Assembly: GCA_029465975.1 (NCBI GenBank)
Contig: CM055754.1
Coordinates: 10,797,288 to 10,861,287 of the forward strand
Reading direction: 5' to 3'
From: Dallia pectoralis
Taxonomy: Eukaryota; Chordata; Actinopteri; Esociformes; Umbridae
DNA length: 64,000 nucleotides
Shown here: in pieces, positions 32,588 to 44,735 of the stretch
How the letters are laid out: the number at the start of each line of letters is the position of its first letter
How positions within the stretch are numbered: the first letter of the stretch is position 1
Translations under genes and position numbers: made by a program
Notes under the pieces: generated by a model
What the model saw: only the letters and a program-made list of their open reading frames with translations
What the model was told of the DNA's origin: nothing
Database searches by the model: none

Positions 32588-33573
32588 GAGTCTGCAGATT
32601 TAGGACCGCAGATCTAGGACCCCACTTTCAGGACCCTAGGTTTTTGTGTCAGCACTTCCTACCTAACTGGATTGGCAAAAACACTCATTTAAGATGGACG
32701 AGATGGACACCAACCGGTTGTGAGTACCGACATTCAATTAACTTTTATTTTATAACGTTTCAACGAAGCAAAGTTTACATAGCCAAAGTGAGAGCTGCTA
32801 ACTTTGAATTAATAAATAATTCCCACGAATTTAAAATTTGTATTCTAGTTTTATTAATTACTACAACGTTCTTAGTTTGTGGCCATGACTTAATAGATCC
32901 TTGTTGAGTTTCATTAATTACTACGACGTTCTTAATTCGTGTCCATGATTTAATAAATCATTGTTGAGCCAGCACATTAATTGAAAGATGGCAAAAGCAT
33001 GTTGATGTGAGTTGTGTAAGATTTACCTGTAGCTTACTGTATTAGGGTGAACACATACTTACTCGTTGTTTTACCGTATTAGTTAAGTATAAAATACCTT
33101 TCATAATTAAACTGCCTGGTTGCACTACAATATGTGTTATTAGCCTGTCATTTTGATGTTGTTTTGCAGCATGAATAAGACGTTTGGCAGTTGTAATAGT
33201 TTGTTACAATTTGGCCTAATCTGCAGGCCTATGCCACATTCCATGGTTATCATGTGTTATGTGATGAGTTTATGTGATGTTCTGCATGGTGGCCAATATG
33301 AAATGTTTTGGTTAGGATCATTGTAGGACAGATGATGAAAAAATGCACTATGGATATTTGATTTGAGCTAAAAATATTCTAATAATAGGTTCTCTTTTTC
33401 AAGATAACAATCCAGAAAGAGAGATCCTTGCCCGAATTGGAGAGATGCACCACATGCTGCAAATTTGGAGTTTGGAATTAGACGTCAGTAACATGAATAT
33501 TCTGTTTGGCTTTCTCTCTTTACAACTCCTACATTGCATAAGTATTTTACACCAGAGATTTCAGTTGAACATG

Positions 33574-33618
<45 letters not shown>

Positions 33619-34063
33619 GAGTTGAAGCCTACCTACAGCCATTCTGTCTGTGCAGCAACTGTTGAAAAAGGGGGTCTTTTTGGTGCTGCTGTTATTGCAA
33701 AAAATTACAAAAATATATATAAATTTCTGAATAATTCTTGAGTCTTGTCTTGCCTCTCTACAATCTTTAAAATATCTGGCTGTAATTTAGTGACTACATA
33801 TGCTGATTGCTAATGTTTTTTGTCAATTAGTTTAAATGTCAAATTGTGACGCACTTTGTGTACACACTTTCTAGTTAACCTCTAATGCATTTTGAATTAA
33901 AAAACACATTTTATATAAAAATTTAAACATTTTATATAAAAACAATAATAACACATTTTACATAAATAAATAATCCTGCGTTTTGCCTAGAACTGCGGTT
34001 AAGTAGGAAGCGCTGACACAATAATCTATGGTCCTGAAAGTGAGGTCCTAAAACTGCAGCCTC
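32588..34063. mobile_element. Unassigned DNA element with long terminal inverted repeats
   Basis: About 70 bases at each end are inverted copies. The left end has CTGCAGATTTAGGACC and CACTTTCAGGACCCTAGG, then GTGTCAGCACTTCCTAC. The right end, inverted, has CTGCAGTTTTAGGACC, CACTTTCAGGACCATAG and GTGTCAGCGCTTCCTAC. The left arm has an extra 14-bp repeat (GCAGATCTAGGACC). GCAAAAAAGG occurs just outside both ends (32555 and 34072 regions) and may be the target duplication. The 1.4-kb interior is AT-rich, contains a (CT)n run at 33573-33615, and shows no transposase. Confidence 0.65.
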
Positions 34064-34075
34064 AAGCCTGCAGCA

Positions 34076-35020
34076 AAAAAGGGCACTACTTCGTCTATTT
34101 TGCAATGTTTTGGATTAACGCCTGATAAACCAAGGGACCTGACTGAATGTGTGCAAGATCTGCTCATGTGTGATCCGCGCAAAAGATGGGCAGACGACAA
34201 ATCTTCATGACCATTTGCGTGTGCGCCATCCCGCAGAATATGCCACCTTGCCTGCACGTGCTGGGCCTAGCAAAAAAGCTAGCCAGGGTCAGCAGACGAT
34301 AACTGGGGCTTTTGCAAAAATAACCAAATATAAAACTGACAGTGACAGATGGAGGCAGTTGACAGATGCGGTAACTCGCTTCATGGCCAAAGAAATGGTG
34401 GCGTTCAATACAGTAGAGAAGCCGTCGTTTAAGGCCATGCTGTATACCGTTGATCGTCAATATGAGCTGCCAGGTCGGAAATACTTCTCCAAAACGGCTA
34501 TCCCTAACCTTTTCAACGAGGTCAAAAGTATCATCACAAAAGAGCTGGGTGACGTAGAATATTTGGCCCTGACAACGGACATGTGGTCCAGCTGCAATAT
34601 GATGCCCTACATGTCAGTGACAGTGCATTATGTGAGTAAAGAGTGGACACTGCTGTCCAAATGCTTGGAAACTAGCTTCACGCCCGAAAGCCATACAGCG
34701 GATCATTTGGAGGAAGCACTGCGCGAGGCAATAAATGGGTGGAAACTACAGGAGAAACAAATTGCCTGTATAACAACCGACAATGGGGCGAATATTGTTG
34801 CAGCCATCCAGCAGTTGAAATGGCCATCTTTAAGTTGCTTTAGGCACGACTTAAACCTGGCCATAAACAACTTGGTTGCGCAACAGAGGGCCAGTACAGA
34901 GCGAGCGCTTTCAGGGTTTGCCGGGCAGTCAACACTGCGTTTTCGCACAGCTGGCTGAGGCGACGTGAGCTGCAGAAGGCACAAGTGGAAATGAAACTCC
35001 CTGAGCACTCATTGGTCACG
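34076..35020 (+). pseudogene. hAT transposase, exon with BED zinc finger and first catalytic residues
   Basis: The main frame (from GTG at 34149, 269 residues) starts in a BED-type zinc finger: C-x2-C at residues 2-5 and the His pair in NLHDHLRVRH near 19-27. It continues with LTTDMWSS (catalytic Asp near 144), CITTDNGANIVAA (second Asp near 211) and CFRHDLNLAINN. Near 34905 a frameshift moves the text to VCRAVNTAFSHSW and then LRRRELQKAQVEMKLPEHSL. Another indel lies at 34146, between DLTEC and VCKIC. A live version would excise and reinsert the transposon. The overall layout resembles ZBED1-like domesticated proteins, but the frameshifts argue for a dead transposon. Confidence 0.85.
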
Positions 35021-35140
35021 GTAATTTTTTAAACAGTTAACAACGAACAAATTATTGTTGAAATTATTTAATATGTATTAAATAATATGTAATATGAAAA
35101 AATATATATATATTTTAATTTACTGCGTATTTACTGACAG
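35021..35140 (+). other. Spliceosomal intron in the hAT transposase gene (120 bp)
   Basis: The text breaks at LPEHSLVT followed by GTAATTTTTT and ends in TTTACTGACAG before GACTGTGCAAAACG. It is a GT...AG intron in phase 0. Joining the flanks gives SLVTDCAKRLGSKQQMVERM, the normal hAT continuation (the D-x-x-TRW-x-S motif, here altered to DCAKRLGS). Confidence 0.75.
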
Positions 35141-36035
35141 GACTGTGCAAAACGATTGGGCTCAAAACAGCAAATGGTGGAGAGAATGCTGGAGCAGCAG
35201 CAAGCCATAAAACGTGTTTTTGCCCAAGACAAAAGCCGCCGCCCACTCCCCCAGCTGACATGGCAAGACATAAGTGTTCTGGAATCTGTGAACAATGCGC
35301 TGAAGCCAGTAGCGGACCTCACAGACATTCTCTCTGGAGAACATTATGTTACGGTGTCCTCACTGCTGCCGATGTTGACCCATTTAGAAGGTGTGCTGGA
35401 GGAATCCGATGATGATTCCAGACTGACAGCCGAACTGAAACGTGTCAACCTGGAGCAGATGGAAGGCAGATATGGTGATGACGCCATCCAGAGGATGATA
35501 CGTAAAGCAACGCTGCTTGACCCCAGGTACCGAGGGGACCACATGAAACCTCCCGAACTTCAATCCACAAAATCTGAAATGATGGAAGAGATTGCTCTGT
35601 CAGTGCCAAGGCCAACACAATGTCCCTCACATGCTGGATAAGAGGGAGAGGAACCAGATGCCGGCGCCACCTCCGTGCCTAAAAAAAAGTGGTCTTTGGG
35701 CAGCCTTCTTGCGAAGAGAGCAGCCACAGCAACTGCTGCCACACTCACTGATGAGCAAAAAGGTCGAGTCAGAAATGACGATGTACCTGCAAGAAATGGC
35801 CATTGATGGGGAAGAGGACCCAATGACTTGGTGGAAAACTAACGAAAAAAGATTTCCGTTAATGGCAAGATTAGCATGGAAATATCTGTGCATATATGCA
35901 ACCAGTACTCCATCAGAGCGGGTCTTCAGCACAGCGGGTAGTGTAGTCACTCCAATCCGCAGCTTATTAAAACCAGAAAAGCTTTAATATGTTGGTGTTT
36001 CTGGCCAGAAACATCGAAATGTAAACATGGTCTAT
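35141..36035 (+). pseudogene. hAT transposase, C-terminal exon with dimerisation domain
   Basis: The frame runs from DCAKRLGSKQQMVERMLEQQ through LPQLTWQDISVLESVNNALK to MIRKATLLDPRYRGDHMK, then leaves frame near 35620. A second frame (35592-35987) carries ESEMTMYLQEMAIDGEEDPM, WWKTNEKRFPLMARLAWKYL and ATSTPSERVFSTAGSVVT, which is the hAT C-terminal dimerisation domain with the catalytic Glu in SER. One extra T near 35983 shifts the last residues (PEKL, then NMLVFLARNIEM) into another frame ending near 36023. An AATAAA at 36297 could serve as poly(A) signal. Confidence 0.85.
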
Positions 36036-36040
36036 GGTGA

Positions 36041-36810
36041 TTATTAGAATTATACGCACGTTGCGCAATCCCTTACGAACCTATTCAATTTTGATTTTGC
36101 ATGCATATTGTTTTTTAAACCTTCATTCGTGTAGTTCATGAGCACTTTACGATTTTCAATAACATAATTTATTTTGTAGCCTTTGCTATGGTTTGCACGA
36201 CAAAAAAAGTTAATTGTGCTGCTAATTATAAGTGAAATGTAAATCCCGAGTTTCGGTCTGAGTGTTGTTCCCGTTTTCTTGTTCTTCTGTGTTTTAATAA
36301 ATGTGTGTTATCAGAATCACATTCATTCTTTCATTTGATTTGACATTATGGCCATTGGCCAAGGCAAATTGTCTTTAAAAGTATTAACCATACAAAAGTT
36401 ATTTGATGTTGTTCGCTGAAGTCTGGGTTTAATTTAAACTGCTGCTTCAGTGGATCGAGTCACATGAAGAGCTATGTGACAATGAGCAAGATTTGCTGAG
36501 ACACTAGGCTACTAATAATTCATTAATAAGGTTTTCTTATATAAAAATTAAATGATTTAAGTTATGTAATGTTTGTAAGACATGCAAAAAAGACAAGATG
36601 AGGCTATATATGAGGCTATATATGTAGCCTGCCTGACACGGTACAGAACACGTCACATCTCTAGCATAGACTACTAGCCTACAGTATTTTAAATAGCATA
36701 TATGCATTAGTTATATTTTACATTTAATTTACAGAGCACTCCCTGCAACGTTTTTGTAATAACTAACTATAGAAGAGATTAGGATTAGTCAGTGGTTCTC
36801 GAAATTTTTT
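36041..36810. other. Spacer, possible 3' region of the hAT element
   Basis: AT-rich, with AATAAA at 36297 and a short GAGGCTATATAT duplication at 36600-36620. No gene was recognised. Confidence 0.4.
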
Positions 36811-36870
36811 GGTCGCGCCCCCCTTTACACCTAAAAAAAGAGAGAATAATAGACCAGAACTTTAACTTTT
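36811..36870. mobile_element. Single end of another hAT-like element
   Basis: CAGTGGTTCTCGAAATTTTT followed by GGTCGCGCCCCCC is the terminus of a widespread hAT family (CAGTGGTTCTCAAA type). No opposite end was seen nearby, so only a fragment remains or the element extends with a degraded right end. Confidence 0.55.
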
Positions 36871-37613
36871 AATTTAAATTAACAACATTTAAATAGGTAA
36901 GTGTCGTGATGCTTTGGATGGACACAATATAAAAGCGCCTATATAGCAGCTTTGGGGAGTGCATCACAAGCTCAGCTTCTTGTTGGTCTTCTCATCGGAG
37001 CGCGCAGCAGCGGAGTCCCGCGTTCACAATAGCAGCTTATGATTCGGTCCGCTGAAGAGGTGTTTTTGATTAACTTCAATGTTGGGCTTGTTCCATTGGT
37101 CTAAAGAACGATTCAGTGTAAATGCCGTTCGTTGACACTTTATAAAGGCAGAGCGCTAACCGCTTTCAAGCACTAGAACGCCGTACTAGTAACGTAACGG
37201 CTGTTTTTTTTCCATTTCATTTAGCTAACAGTGATTGATATTTTTTTGTTAACAGTATATATTATTTTTTATATACAAACGTTCCATTCGATATATTTGT
37301 AAAAAAAAAGTGTTGCTTCTTCCCCATGTTGGAACCTTCCTTGAAGAAATGTAAACTGATCGCATATTCACATGTAAAGTTGAAATGCAATATCAATATT
37401 TTGTATGAAGTCTCTAAACTTGCTGAGCTGTATCAATGCCTAGGTTTTTTTTTGCTAATTGGTGTACCCTCTGGGAAAATAGTTACACGGCAGAACAGTT
37501 AAAGATACTCTACACTGATGAGCAAAAACATGATTTCAATGCCTTATATGCTGTTCTTCATCAGGGTGTCGACTTGCCGGGGCACGGACTCTACAACACC
37601 TCTAAAGTTGTAA
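36871..37613. other. Spacer, nothing firmly recognised
   Basis: It could include the interior of the hAT-like fragment at 36811. No coding frame of note. Confidence 0.4.
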
Positions 37614-37885
37614 GATGCAAGGTGGAGCCGCTGTGGATCGGACTTGTTGGTCCAGTACAGATGCAAGGTGGAGCCGCTGTGGATCGGACTTGTTGGTCCA
37701 GTACAGATGCAAGGTGGAGCCGCTGTGGATCGGACTTGTTGGTCCAGTACAGATGCAAGGTGGAGCCGCTGTGGATCGGACTTGTTGGTCCAGTACAGAT
37801 GCAAGGTGGAGCCGCTGTGGATCGGACTTGTTGGTCCAGTACAGATGCAAGGTGGAGCCGCTGTGGATCGGACTTGTTGGTCCAA
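37614..37885. repeat. Tandem array, 46-bp unit, 6 copies
   Basis: The unit is GATGCAAGGTGGAGCCGCTG plus TGGATCGGACTTGTTGGTCC and AGTACA. Copies are identical apart from the ends. The periodic frames on both strands are a by-product. Confidence 0.95.
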
Positions 37886-38116
37886 CACACAAATACTCGG
37901 ATTAAGATCTGGAGAATTTAGAGGAAGGACAACACTTCAATAGTTTCTAAAAACCATTTTGTAACAATGCGTGCAGGATGGATTATCCTACTGATAGAGG
38001 ACACAGCCATTACAAAATACCACTGCAATGAAGGATTGTAGCTGACCTGCAACACTGTTTTGCCAAGTGTCACATCTTATATTGACGTCCCCATTAATGC
38101 CCAGATCCAGGGTTTA
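37886..38116 (-). pseudogene. Tc1-like transposase relic flanking the 37-bp array
   Basis: The plus-strand text (ATTAAGATCTGGAGAATTTA, GGAAGGACAACACTTCAAT, GATGGATTATCCTACTGATA, AAATACCACTGCAATGAAGG) follows, in diverged form, a common fish Tc1-like transposase gene read on the minus strand. The conserved part just beyond it, encoding the VMLWxMFCW block, is the segment that became the 37-bp array. Confidence 0.6.
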
Positions 38117-38865
38117 CCAGCAGAACATGACCCAGAGTACCACACTTCCTCCACCAGCAGAACATGACCCAGAGTACCACACTTCCTCCACCAGCAGAAC
38201 ACGACCCAGAGTACCACACTTCCTCCACCAACAGAACATGACCCAGAACATCACACACCCTCCACCAGCAGAACATGACCCAGAACATCACACACCCTCC
38301 ACCAGCAGAACATGACCCAGAACATCACACACCCTCCACCAGCAGAACATGACCCAGAACATCACACACCCTCCACCAGCAGAACATGACCCAGAACATC
38401 ACACACCCTCCACCAGCAGAACATGACCCAGAACATCACACTCCCTCCACCAGCAGAACATGACCCAGAACATCACAGTTCCTCCACCAGCAGAACATGA
38501 CCCAGAACATCACACACCCTCCACCAGCAGAACATGACCCAGAACATCACACACCCTCCACCAGCAGAACATGACCCAGAACATCACAGTTCCTCCGACA
38601 GCAGAACATGACCCAGAACATCACACACCCTCCACCAGCAGAACATGACCCAGAACATCACACACCCTCCACCAGCAGAACATGACCCAGAACATCACAC
38701 ACCCTCCACCAGCAGAACATGACCCAGAACATCACACACCCTCCACCAGCAGAACATGACCCAGAACATCACACACCCTCCACCAGCAGAACATGACCCA
38801 GAACATCACACTCCCTCCACCAGCAGAACATGACCCAGAACATCACAGTTCCTCCGACAGCAGAA
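38117..38865. repeat. Tandem array, 37-bp unit, about 20 copies, derived from Tc1 transposase sequence
   Basis: The unit is CCAGCAGAACATGACCCAGA plus ACATCACACACCCTCCA. The first copies have AGAGTACCACACTTCC; later copies have AACATCACACACCC. The minus strand of the first unit encodes the transposase block VMFCWW with flanking residues, in register with the Tc1 relic to its left. Since 37 is not a multiple of three, the expansion did not keep a reading frame. Confidence 0.9.
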
Positions 38866-40060
38866 CAGCACTGCACTTATTTCTGACATTGAGATGGCTT
38901 ACACCTACTTTCACAAGCTTTTTCAACAATCATTGCCCGTTGGTTTAAGTGAGGGCAGTGATCTATGAGCTATTTCCACAAGCACACACTTTATAGTATA
39001 ATTTGCATGTTATGTACAGTACATAAAAGCAGCATCAAGCTACACACTGTATTTACATGAACTCTCTTTCATAGAAACCCCCAGTGGCGACACAACCTGT
39101 GTGAACAACTCTGTGTGAACAATTTGTTACTAAACCACAGGGAAATCACAGACAAACAAGCACATCCAGCTGTGATTCACGCCCTCTGAGTGCTGCTCAA
39201 ACGTTCACAATAATTACTTGTTTTGTAATCTCTTTTAATCAGGTAATTATTTTTCAAATTAGACAGTGGTTTTCCATCTGTGTCAATCTCCGGCTGTCGT
39301 AATGAGCACAAGCTGTGGCATCAGCAGGGTGTCTCATTGATCCCCTGACAGTGACCCGAGCCTCCGAAAATAAAAAGGAATAACACATGTGAACGTTTAT
39401 AATAGGACATATATAAGAGTCCGTCTAATTTATTATTAGTAGTAGTCATACTATTATAATGACTTGTTTGTGATCCTCCTATGTTGTGCAGGTGATCTGT
39501 ATGTGTCTATAGGTGTGAACGTTGGGCTGTGTTCATTATCCTACATTATCGACCAGTCTTACCCTGGTTGATCCCCCGTTCTGCCGCTGTGTCGATTATG
39601 ACCCTGAGGAGGTGCAATGTGCGTTGAGAAGTGAACCAGGGGAAATAAATACACCGCCTTGCGAATTGAGTGCATGAGTGCTCTCCAGAAGAGATTAAAG
39701 TCTCAGCAAGGGACCAACCTTTGTCAGCGTCAAATGGCACGGCAGTGGCAAACAATAAAACAGTTCGTCATCTTCTCTAATTGAGACAAACCTTGTACAA
39801 TAGAGGTTAGAGAGGAAATTAATCTGTGGCATATTTGGAGCTCCATTCCTTCTTTTGGAATAGTAGTTGGTCTAATCACCTGGAACAATGAGGACACCAA
39901 TATTCTAGTAAGAACCAATAACTTCCAAGGTTAATGCATGTTCACTTTGACTGTTTTTTATTTTATTTCTCCTGCCTGAATCACTTCCAGATCCCTAAGG
40001 GAAAGCTGTTAACAGTATTCAACACCTATATACAACAAGTGCTGGACTAAACGCTGCCCC
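38866..40060. other. Non-coding stretch, nothing recognised
   Basis: No gene, repeat or transposon end was recognised. Reading frames are below 70 codons. Confidence 0.45.
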
Positions 40061-41176
40061 AGTGTGGTTTACAGGCTGAGACCAGAGACAGTTGGACCCC
40101 AGTGTGGTTTACAGGCTGAGACCAGAGACAGTTGGACCCCAGTGTGGTTTACAGGCTGAGACCAGAGACAGTTGGACCCCAGTGTGGTTTACAGGCTGAG
40201 ACCAGAGACAGTTGGACCCCAGTGTGGTTTACAGGCTGAGACCAGAGACAGTTGGACCCCAGTGTGGTTTACAGGCTGAGACCAGAGACAGTTGGACCCC
40301 AGTGTGGTTTACAGGCTGAGACCAGAGACAGTTGGACCCCAGTGTGGTTTACAGGCTGAGACCAGAGACAGTTGGACCCCAGTGTGGTTTACAGGCTGAG
40401 ACCAGAGACAGTTGGACCCCAGTGTGGTTTACAGGCTGAGACCAGAGACAGTTGGACCCCAGTGTGGTTTACAGGCTGAGACCAGAGACAGTTGGACCCC
40501 AGTGTGGTTTACAGGCTGAGACCAGAGACAGTTGGACCCCAGTGTGGTTTACAGGCTGAGACCAGAGACAGTTGGACCCCAGTGTGGTTTACAGGCTGAG
40601 ACCAGAGACAGTTGGACCCCAGTGTGGTTTACAGGCTGAGACCAGAGACAGTTGGACCCCAGTGTGGTTTACAGGCTGAGACCAGAGACAGTTGGACCCC
40701 AGTGTGGTTTACAGGCTGAGACCAGAGACAGTTGGACCCCAGTGTGGTTTACAGGCTGAGACCAGAGACAGTTGGACCCCAGTGTGATTTACAGGCTGAG
40801 ACCAGAGACAGTTGGACCCCAGTGTGGTTTACAGGCTGAGACCAGAGACAGTTGGACCCCAGTGTGGTTTACAGGCTGAGACCAGAGACAGTTTGACCCC
40901 AGTGTGGTTTACAGGCTGAGACCAGAGACAGTTGGACCCCAGTGTGGTTTACAGTCTGAGACCAGAGACAGTTGGAACCCAGTGTGGTTTACAGGCTGAG
41001 ACCAGAGACAGTTGGACCCCAGTGTGGTTTACAGGCTGAGACCAGAGACAGTTAAACCCCAGTGTGATTTACAGGCTGAGACCAGAGACAGTTGGACCCC
41101 AGTGTGATTTACAGGCTGAGACCAGAGACAGTTAAACCCCAGTGTGGTTTACAGGCTGAGACCAGAGACAGTTGGA
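40061..41176. repeat. Tandem array, 40-bp unit, 28 copies, almost perfectly homogeneous
   Basis: The unit is AGTGTGGTTTACAGGCTGAG plus ACCAGAGACAGTTGGACCCC. The first about 18 copies are identical. Substitutions appear only in the right third (GTGTGATTT, TTTGACCCC, TTAAACCCC). This unit shares no sequence with the 40-bp array at 3161. Confidence 0.95.
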
Positions 41177-41465
41177 TTTCACTGAGCACGTTTCTCACAG
41201 ACACCAGCTTGGTCACAGTCAGAGGGAAGTCCATTTCATTTTTAAATCGTGACCTTATTATTCTTTCTCGTAGAAGGAACCCGCTCCTAAACTAAACTGA
41301 TCCACTCCAGGGCCAATCAGGGATCTTTGTTTCAGTGCCATTCCATTATTTCTTTACCTGCTAAACTGTTGACAACTAACACACATTTACACCTGTCTGT
41401 TATGTTGGTTTTGCTCCAAATAGTACACAATTGTGTTAATAAAAATACACCAAAAGAAAAACTAA

Positions 41466-41705
41466 ATGACTCTCTCTGTATCAGCTGAATACTCCCTCTC
41501 CCTGTCTCTCCGTCTCCCCGTCTCTCCCTCTCTCCGTCTCCCCCCGCCTCACGTCTCCCCGTCTCACGTCCCCCCCGTCTCTCAATCTCCCCCTCTCTCT
41601 GTCTCCCCCCATCTCCCCTTGTCCCCCTCCCCCGTCTCCACATCTCCCCCCGTCTCACCCGCTCCCCGTCTCCCCGTCTCACGTCTCCCCCTGTCTCCTC
41701 TTGTT
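41466..41705. repeat. Low-complexity C/T-rich tract
   Basis: An imperfect CTCCCCGTCTC-type polypyrimidine tract of about 240 bp. It could form triplex DNA. Frames on either strand are compositional artefacts. Confidence 0.85.
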
Positions 41706-41716
41706 TTTGTTTTACC

Positions 41717-43989
41717 CAGTACATATGTCTACTAGACAGGCACTATTCAGATACAAACTACACATTCTATATTTACCCAGTACATATGTCTACTAGACAG
41801 GCACTATTCAGATACATATTACATATTCTATATTTACCCAGTACATATGTCTACTAGACAGGCACTATTCAGATACATATTACATATTCTATATTTACCC
41901 AGTACATATGTCTACTAGACAGGCACTATTCAGATACATATTACATATTCTATATTTACCCAGTACATATGTCTACTAGACAGGCACTATTCAGATACAT
42001 ATTACATATTCTATATTTACCCAGTACATATGTCTACTAGACAGGCACTATTCAGATACATATTACATATTCTATATTTACCCAGTACATATGTCTACTA
42101 GACAGGCACTATTCAGATACATATTACATATTCTATATTTACCCAGTACATATGTCTACTAGACAGGCACTATTCAGATACATATTACATATTCTATATT
42201 TACCCAGTACATATGTCTACTAGACACGCACTATTCAGATACATATTACATATTCTATATTTACCCAGTACATATGTCTACTAGACAGGCACTATTCAGA
42301 TACATATTACATATTCTATATTTACCCAGTACATATGTCTACTAGACAGGCACTATTCAGATACATATTACATATTCTATATTTACCCAGTACATATGTC
42401 TACTAGACAGGCACTATTCAGATACATATTACACATTCTATATTTACCCAGTACATATGTCTACTAGACAGGCACTATTCAGATACATACTACATATTCT
42501 ATATTTACCCAGTACATATTTCTACTAGACAGGCACTATTCAGATACATATTACATATTCTATATTTACCCAGTACATATGTCTACTAGACAGGCACTAT
42601 TCAGATACATATTACATATTCTATATTTACCCAGTACATATGTCTACTAGACAGGCACTATTCAGATACATATTACATATTCTATATTTACCCAGTACAT
42701 ATGTCTACTAGACAGGCACTATTCAGATACATATACATATTCTATATTTACCCAGTACATATGTCTACTAGACAGGCACTATTCAGATACATATTACATA
42801 TTCTATATTTACCCAGTACATATGTCTACTAGACAGGCACTATTCAGATACATATTACATATTCTATATTTATCCAGTACATATGTCTACTAGACAGGCA
42901 CTATTCAGATACATATTACACATTCTATATTTACCCAGTACATATGTCTACTAGACAGGCACTATTCAGATACATATTACACATTCTATATTTACCCAGT
43001 ACATATGTCTACTAGACAGGCACTATTCAGATACATATTACATATTCTATATTTACCCAGTACATATGTCTACTAGACTGGCACTATTCAGATACATATT
43101 ACATATTCTATATTTACCCAGTACATATGTCTACTAGACAGGCACTATTCAGATACATATTACATATTCTATATTTACCCAGTACATATGTCTACTAGAC
43201 AGGCACTATTCAGATACATATTACATATTATATATTGACCCAGTACATATGTCTACTAGACAGGCACTATTCAGATACATATTACATATTCTATATTTAC
43301 CCAGTACATATGTCTACTAGACAGGCACTATTCAGATACATATTACATATTCTATATTTACCCAGTATATATGTCTACTAGACAGGCACTATTCAGATAC
43401 ATATTACATATTCTATATTTACCCAGTACATATGTCTACTAGACAGGCACTATTCAGATACATATTCTATATTCTATATTTACCCAGTACATATGTCTAC
43501 TAGACTGGCACTATTCAGATACATATTACATATTCTATATTTACCCAGTACATATGTCTACTAGACAGGCACTATTCAGATACATATTACATATTCTATA
43601 TTTACCCAGTACATATGTCTACTAGACAGGCACTATTCAGATACATATTACATATTATATATTGACCCAGTACATATGTCTACTAGACAGGCACTATTCA
43701 GATACATATTACATATTCTATATTTACCCAGTACATATGTCTACTAGACAGGCACTATTCAGATACACATTCTATATTTACCCAGTACATATGTCTACTA
43801 GACAGGCACTATTCAGATACATACTACATATTCTATATTTACCCAGTACATATGTCTACTAGACAGGCACTATTCAGATACATATTACATATTCTATATT
43901 TACCCAGTACATATGTCTACTAGACAGGCACTATTCAGATACATATTACATATTCTATATTTACCCAGTACATATGTCTACTAGACAGG
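41717..43989. repeat. 2.3-kb tandem array, 61-bp unit, about 37 copies
   Basis: The unit is TTTACCCAGTACATATGTCT plus ACTAGACAGGCACTATTCAG and ATACATATTACATATTCTATA. Most copies are identical. Some are shortened, such as one near 43760 that lacks about 15 bases, and isolated substitutions recur in several copies (GACTGG, TATTGACCC). Two widely separated copies sharing TATATTGACCC indicate block duplication. Confidence 0.95.
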
Positions 43990-44236
43990 TTTTGTGTAGG
44001 TCTTAAATGCATGTTCTAAAGCAACAGCTGGTGGTCAGAAAGAAATCCTTGTGTGTAAACAGACTTGGTGAATAAACCTAATTCTGATTTGTCTCCACTG
44101 AGCCTGTCCAGACGCAGCATTAGCATTTAGCCATAGCATAGCAGAGGCGCCAGACCCCCAGATCCAAGCAGAGTGAATGAGATTAGCCGTAAGCATGCCA
44201 CACTAGGCACTGGCAGGCCTCATCAGTACTCATCAG
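43990..44236. other. Short spacer
   Basis: Nothing recognised. Confidence 0.4.
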
Positions 44237-44735
44237 GAGTGAGCAGGGGAGGGGCTCTAGCTACACTGTGCCACCTTCTGGAGAGAGGAGGTAGAGGGGA
44301 GGTGGGGTGGAGGGGAGGTAGAGGGTTTGGTGGGGTGAGGTGGAAGGGAGTGAGCAGGGGAGGGGCTCTAGCTGCACTGTGCCACCTTATGGAGAGAGGA
44401 GGTCGAGGGGAGGTGGGGGAGGTAGAGGGGAGGTAGAGGGTTTGGTGGGGTGAGGTGGAAGGGAGTGAGCAGGGGAGGGGCTCTAGCTGCACTGTGCCAC
44501 CTTCTGGAGAGAGGAGGTGGGGGGGAGGTAGAGGGTTTGGTGGGGTGAGGTGGAAGGGAGTGAGCAGGGGAGGGGCTCTAGCTGCACTGTGCCACCTTCT
44601 GGAGAGGAGGTGGAGGGGAGTTGGGGGGAGGTAGGGGGTTTGGTGGGGTGAGGTGGAAGGGAGTGAGCAGGGGAGGGGCTCTAGCTGCACTGTCCCACCT
44701 TCTGGAGAGAGGAGGTGGAGGGGAGGTGGGCTGTT
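44237..44735. repeat. GC-rich tandem array, about 95-115-bp units, 5 copies
   Basis: GAGTGAGCAGGGGAGGGGCT recurs at 44237, 44348, 44463, 44558 and 44661. Unit lengths vary through the internal GAGGGGAGGTAGAGGGTTTG purine repeats. The plus strand is G-rich and could form quadruplexes. Confidence 0.9.

Larger units (their letters stand above)
32061..36040 (+). mobile_element. BED/hAT transposon, degenerate
   Basis: The hAT transposase gene on the plus strand (34149-36035, with an N-terminal piece at 32536) is preceded by TAGGGTTGGGCGATGT at 32061, which resembles a hAT terminal repeat. The leader contains a direct duplication of about 145 bp (32185-32335 and 32350-32492, each with AAGAGTTGC, AACCCAACTAAT and a CCAATA.GTT box). 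No matching right terminus was found up to 37000, so the right boundary is unknown. Confidence 0.6.

Noticed and set aside
34149..35987. A domesticated ZBED host gene in place of a transposon
   Set aside because: Several frameshifts, an insertion in the first exon and altered residues in the TRW region argue for a dead transposase copy.
37436..37921. A 161-codon plus frame across the 46-bp array
   Set aside because: Most of it is the array itself and other frames are equally open. The non-array part shows no domain.
41332..41735. Basic Arg/Gly/Glu-rich minus frame and Pro/Ser-rich plus frame
   Set aside because: Caused by a C/T-rich low-complexity tract.
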